This document shows, one piece after another, positions 59,236 to 64,000 of a stretch of DNA of 64,000 nt. The stretch is taken from positions 16,056,501 through 16,120,500 of the forward strand of contig NC_069367.1 in the NCBI RefSeq assembly GCF_021730395.1. The letters are read 5' to 3'. Every line of letters begins with the position of its first letter. Positions within the stretch are counted from its first letter, which is position 1. This DNA is from Mercenaria mercenaria (lineage: Eukaryota > Mollusca > Bivalvia > Venerida > Veneridae). The notes beneath the pieces were generated by a model that worked only from the letters and a program-made list of their open reading frames with translations, searched no databases and was not told the DNA's origin. The position numbers were made by a program, and so were the translations under genes.

Positions 59236-60084
59236 AACGGGCGTATAGAAATATACCTGCATGTATAACTAATGATTTAGTTGCGTTTATTCGGTACAAG
59301 GTGATTGTTTTGCGGATAATAAATTTTGCAGATCACAGGTAGTTTAACTGGAGACAAGTGTAATACAAAGGCGGATCCACATTGGAGGCCACAGAGGCGT
59401 GTCTGTATAAATGTTCTGATTTGTCGCGGCGTGAACGATTTGTGAAACTGGTTGGTGACCAGAATTTTGACAATAGTTACAAGTGATAAATGATCTCTAT
59501 AGGGAGATAATCATGGAGTTCATTTTTCGTATTTCAGTTCATTGAAACTTTACTAGGACTAATATTTCACCATCTTATTAGATAATATACGTACAATATT
59601 AGATAATTTTCATGATTTCAGCATTCCTGATAAGAAGTCAAAACATGAATACAGTGCTGATGTGCATTAAATGATAGTAAGAATTAAATGCTAATTCAGC
59701 TTGTAAAACATCAAAGTTTGTTTCAATTTTATTATCCACCTTCAGCTCAGCTCGTCTTGTGTAGACTCATTGTTGATTATATTTCCTGTGAGATTTTGGA
59801 ATTAGTTCAATGTTCTTTTTTCAAGAAAGTTGTACGATAGCCGTTGGTTTTGGAATACGAAAGGTACAGCACTATTTTTAACCCCCAAAGATAAGTCTCA
59901 GTTAAAATAAGTTAGGAATTGATGCGCTGGCTGCTCTGAAAACATGCTGGTAGCAAATGCACTATGTTGGTTTTCTAATGGCGCGGAGTGCCGCAAGGCC
60001 ACCGTATACTGTTTCACCGTACTGGAACCTAATGTTCCTATAACTTATTCCTTTTTGATCATTGAGTCCATTTAGTGTATTTTA

Positions 60085-60310
60085 ATAATAGACTTTTCAG
60101 CCTTATCCTGCTAAATTTCTATAATGACTTTTCCATCTTTCAGTTAGGACAGTACCATTTACTGTTAAAACAGATGCTTACAAAAAATGTACTGACTAAA
60201 TGGCGAACAGTGCAGATCTTGATCAAACTGCACGGAGAGGCAGGCTGATCATGATCTACTCTGGTCGCAAAGGCCGAATCAGTCGTGTCCAGCATGATAA
60301 GGGTTAAATA
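60085..60310 (-). repeat. Interspersed repeat (TTTAGCAGG/GTGTCCAGCATG family)
   Basis: Inverse of the family at 12935 and 16605/17790. Here both halves are joined: CCTGCTAAATTTCTATAATG through CGAATCAGTCGTGTCCAGCA. Confidence 0.65.
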
Positions 60311-61276
60311 TGGACATCTGTAGATAATTCTTACTTTCAATCGGTTACTATTGTAACTGAGCAAATTCCGCCTCTGTCCAAGAGTATATACTAATTTTTA
60401 AAGTGAACTCTTGAAGTCGCGTGTCTGTCACACCTGTTGGTTTAGATTCCAGCGTTGGGTATAGAATCCTTTTAGGTGAGGGAGATATCTAACTATCGGT
60501 TGTTCTATCCAGAATCTTTAAAATAATTCTCCATTTCTATAATGTTTCCTGTCTTGATGGTGCACTAGGACACCGTTACACCTAACAATTCCATCCTCTG
60601 TATTTACAACGGCATTGAATGCCTTTTATCAAATACATGTCGTTCATTTGAATCTGGAAAGAGGATATTTCAAATTAGCTTATCACACATTACTATTACT
60701 ATTACTATTACGTATATTTTATATTGCATTGTGTCTGAGTCATTTACATAAAAATCACAAAAAATAAGATACCATTTAAATGCATCATAACTTTGACCTC
60801 CTGCTACTGTGTATTTTCCTTTAGAGTTACGTCGAAAACAGTTAATGTCTGTTCCAGAGAATTAACGTTTTTGGAGGCTCGTGTTTGATCTTGTCGCTGT
60901 GCAAAATAAAAGTAATGATTTCTACCAATCATTATTTCATGCATCATCTGAAAATGCCAAATGAGTCTCCAGTCAGTTTGCGTTATACATTATAAACATT
61001 AGCTTAAATGAAAGTGCGAAATGGACTAAAACAGAAATGTCAATTAGAATTAATTTTAATAATTCATGTAGTATAGCCCGAGTCAGTGTAAGTTGAACCA
61101 TTAGACTCTTATACATGTTGGGATTGTCACAATGATCGTGATCGTATTGTCGACTGTTGCATACTTGACAGAAATATCAAGGGAATGTGTTTATATAGCA
61201 ACGTCTATTCAGCTGTCTCATAGTATTCTAAGATTAGTATACAGCTTTGTACATTTTCCGCTGCATACACTTAGTT

Positions 61277-61374
61277 GTGGAATGGAATGAGATACTTATT
61301 CCATTCCATTCCAGTATCTCATTCCATTCCATTCCAAACTTCCATTCATTCTGCAATGGAATGGAATTACAGCA
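61277..61374. repeat. GGAAT pentamer repeat forming an inverted repeat
   Basis: GGAATGGAATGAGATACT and the inverse AGTATCTCATTCCATTCC flank ATTCC units, so the pentamer array can fold on itself. Confidence 0.82.
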
Positions 61375-61877
61375 TATGTGAAACATGCTGGTAATGCCCC
61401 AGAATATGTAATTGGAATCATGCATGTCGCATCCCATTACAAAAAGGATCCACACGTGCACATTGAGTCAGGAATTCCAAGAATTTCAAGTTCCGTGATT
61501 TGACTGACCAGTCCCAACAGCAAGCATTTCCCTAGAAACACATAAAATACATGCTTTAAACTTACTTTTGACAACGTTTAAGCCAAAGGTACCTATCAAA
61601 TAAACATTCTGCAGTCTCTTAGCTGGAATAGGCCTTGAGATGTAATTAGTTCTACTTAAATCCTATACAAGTATTATCTGAATAATACATATCAAGGGCA
61701 AACCAGGGTACTTCAAGTATGATGCACTGTCTTGACAAGTAGGTCTGAAGTTGTGGGATCTAATCTTGTCATGCCGTTTTTCATGCCATGGATGCTGTGT
61801 CCTCACCTACACAGTACACTATATCAGTTCAAATGGATAAAAAAATGTCTGGCTTTGGATCCAAATGATTGTGTTGT

Positions 61878-62130
61878 GGTTTGTGTTTTGGAGTTTAACG
61901 CCCTGATACAACTGTTTTCAGTCATACAAAGGCGGTTAATTTAGTGGCATACCTTTTCTGGGCAAGCTACCAGTACTGGTACACAATTGCCCATACGAAG
62001 TAACAATTTCCCTTATTGGAACAGAGGTAGGGGATGATAGCCATAGAAGAAACTGCCTGACTAAGCGCCATGGGAAATGCTCTGACCCGGACTCGGGATC
62101 GAACGCAGGTCCCCCGCATGAGGGACCAGC
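61878..62130. repeat. SINE-like element with tRNA-like end
   Basis: GGAGTTTAACGCCCTGATAC begins it; ACTCGGGATCGAACGCAGGT near the right end is a B box on the minus strand. Related in layout to 15391-15712. Confidence 0.6.
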
Positions 62131-62559
62131 GTTCCAAATGAATATCAGAATAAACGACCTGGCCCTATGTTTCAATGTTCAAAGCAAAACAAATCCATTC
62201 TGATATCACTCCCTATCCCCCCCCACCACCCCCCGTCCGCTCCTCTCCCTCCTTAATCATATAATTAGACCCAAAAGGAATCTAGTGACCTTGATATTCT
62301 TGGCAAAACAACTGAATAATTTCAAATATAACAATAACTATGAGATAAATTTCTGCAAATCCCTGGAGATTGTCTAACAGTTCAATGAACCAGTTCAGTC
62401 TACCTGAAGTTGAACTTTGGTTTGGCAATCTGTTACAAGGGGCAATGAGATATGACCTAATGACTGTATAAATTTTAATGTCGCACTTGAATCCCTAAAC
62501 TTCACAAAACTCCATATAAAGCTCGATTCATTGCAAATTTAACCATATGCAATACAAAA

Positions 62560-63715
62560 ACATTTCTGTACTTTTAACTTCTTGTCTTACTACAATTAAA
62601 GACCACGTACAGAAGTATTGCTCCAAGGTTTATGAGAACTCCGGTGTTAATCTGTTTTGGTCCATCAAGAACTCTGGAGATGTTATCAAAAAGCTAAAAA
62701 ACAAACACTTCAAATGTTAGAAAATAAGTACTTATGATTTTTCTACCCTTCATACTAATTTACCACATAATCTTATTAAAGACAAACTAGTAGCTTTAAC
62801 TAAGAAAACAGTTGCAAGAGAAAACGTTGAATATCTGGCCTGTAATGAAACTAGAGCTTCCTTTTCTAACAGTGCAATTAAGAGATACAACCTATGGAGT
62901 TGTGATCAGGTTTGTGAAGCTCTAAAGTCAAATATTCGTAAATTTGGTTAAAAGGTTTATCAAAAGAGGATACGGTGCGAAAATCGTGAAGCACAGTGCA
63001 TGTTTAGTGATTGACCCCTCTACAGTTCATTGCTACGCTTTCCTATTTGATGGTGCGATGACTAATGAGGTGTCAGACTCCATGATGCTTTTCTCCAAAA
63101 TCCTTCATAAAACGGACGGAGGGAGTGGAACTTTGTCTTGCAACCCTTAAAAGTTAGGCTCTTGGTGCTCTGACTTCAGAAAAGTTGTTGAGTACATTGT
63201 TGTAAATATACCTTAAATTTACCTTAATTTTATGTTATGCTTTATTTATCTGTTATTTTTGCACTAATGTTAGAGCCTTTCTCAGCGGGGATTTTATTTA
63301 CATTGTGTTGTTTAACTTGTTGAAAATAGGGTACGTTCGAGGTTGGCATATCCTAAACGAGTTTAAACCCCCAGTTTCCTTTATATAGGTTACTGACCGT
63401 TCACAGGCGGTGTCCCTGTTTTCAACTGGTTGTTTTGTCTGTCTTGTATTGTCTGTTGTGTATGTTTTCTTGTTTGTTGTAAGCGTTTTTCATCCGCCTC
63501 ACTCTCCATATTACCCGCTCCTTTCCCTTGCATTTACACTACTTTCTGCATCCCCTCCCCTTTACTTTTAGTAAGTTTTCGTGGCTCCCATTTGTTTTAG
63601 CAGCCGAATCCTAAGACTTTACTTGACTGTTTTTCTTTCCTACTTTTGTGGGTGCGTTTGTATGCTTTTGTGTCTATAACGGTGGCCTACTGTTTTCTTA
63701 TGTGTTGCTTGTTCG
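62560..63715 (+). mobile_element. Broken reverse-transcriptase retroelement with 3' tail
   Basis: Stretches such as FSTLHTNLPHNLIKDKL and IKRYNLWSCDQVCEALK, and farther on FIKRGYGAKIVKHSAC, belong to a reverse-transcriptase family I recognise from mollusc genomes. It may be Penelope-like or non-LTR; the assignment is uncertain. The central catalytic part is absent and the copy is clearly non-functional with several breaks. A pyrimidine-rich non-coding tail follows (about 63160-63715). Confidence 0.55.
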
Positions 63716-63718
63716 TTT

Positions 63719-64000
63719 TTTAGCTCACCTGTCACAAAGAGACAAGGTGGGCTTTTGTGATCGCGCGGCGTCCGTCGTCCGTCGTCCGTGCGTCCGTGCG
63801 TAAACGTTTGCTTGTGACCATTCTAGAGGTCACATTTATCATGGGATCTTTATGGAAGTTGGTCAGAATGTTCATCTTGATGATATCTAGGTCAAGTTTG
63901 AAACTTGATCATGTGCGGTTCAAAACTAGGTCAGTAGGTCTAAAAGTAGAAAATCCTTGTGACCTCCTTAGAGGCCATATTTTTCAATAGATCTTCATGA
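63719..64000 (-). repeat. AACAAGAG/GAGCTAAAA element, minus, cut by window end
   Basis: Reads TTTAGCTCACCTGTCACAAA, then CGTCCGTCGTCCGTCGTCCG and units like 24669-25170 (TGATGATATCTAGGTCAAGT). The rest lies beyond the window. Confidence 0.8.

Overview
The window looks like nuclear DNA of a bivalve mollusc, most likely a venerid-type clam. It is AT-rich with short, widely spaced, intron-bearing coding exons, and it is saturated with interspersed repeats of kinds I recognise from bivalve genomes: palindromic MITEs, tRNA-headed SINEs, ACGGACGG-tract elements ending in GAGCTAAAA, and tandem blocks of 100-200 bp units. The organism call is an inference from repeat style and gene structure. There are no operons, ribosome binding sites, CRISPR arrays or prokaryotic features. 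Layout: 0-11 kb is almost entirely repeats. 11.0-14.6 kb (minus) holds five 3' exons of a ULP1/SENP-type (C48) cysteine protease with a C-terminal PHD-like finger. It keeps its catalytic residues but carries several lesions, so it is probably a decaying gene. 14.6-21.8 kb is repeats and empty sequence. 21.86-28.09 kb (minus) is the best gene in the window: a complete three-exon GNAT acetyltransferase of 242 residues resembling invertebrate arylalkylamine N-acetyltransferases. Its 5 kb first intron is packed with tandem and nested repeats. 28.1-33.4 kb is repeats, including a 2.4 kb inverted-repeat-bounded element with a trinucleotide-rich core. At 33.49-33.78 kb (minus) lies an orphan terminal exon for two membrane helices, whose residue pattern resembles helices F and G of type-1 (microbial) rhodopsins; this is a speculative lead. 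34-40.3 kb is foldback elements and a tandem block. 40.8-45.15 kb (minus) holds four phase-compatible exons of a cysteine-rich, probably GPI-anchored extracellular protein with a DUF19/T20D4.11-like cysteine pattern; its signal-peptide exon was not found. 45-64 kb is mainly minisatellites, foldbacks, a 2.3 kb element with about 400 bp inverted arms, two possible signal-peptide first exons (50.17 and 57.52 kb, plus), a possible exon near 49.9 kb, and a broken reverse-transcriptase element near the right end. The genes show no functional clustering; each is an isolated multi-exon locus and all convincing exons lie on the minus strand. The most distinctive pattern is a repeat superfamily that recurs across the window: copies begin with AACAAGAG plus a hairpin, end with a hairpin plus GAGCTAAAA, and carry different tandem-repeat modules between these shared ends.
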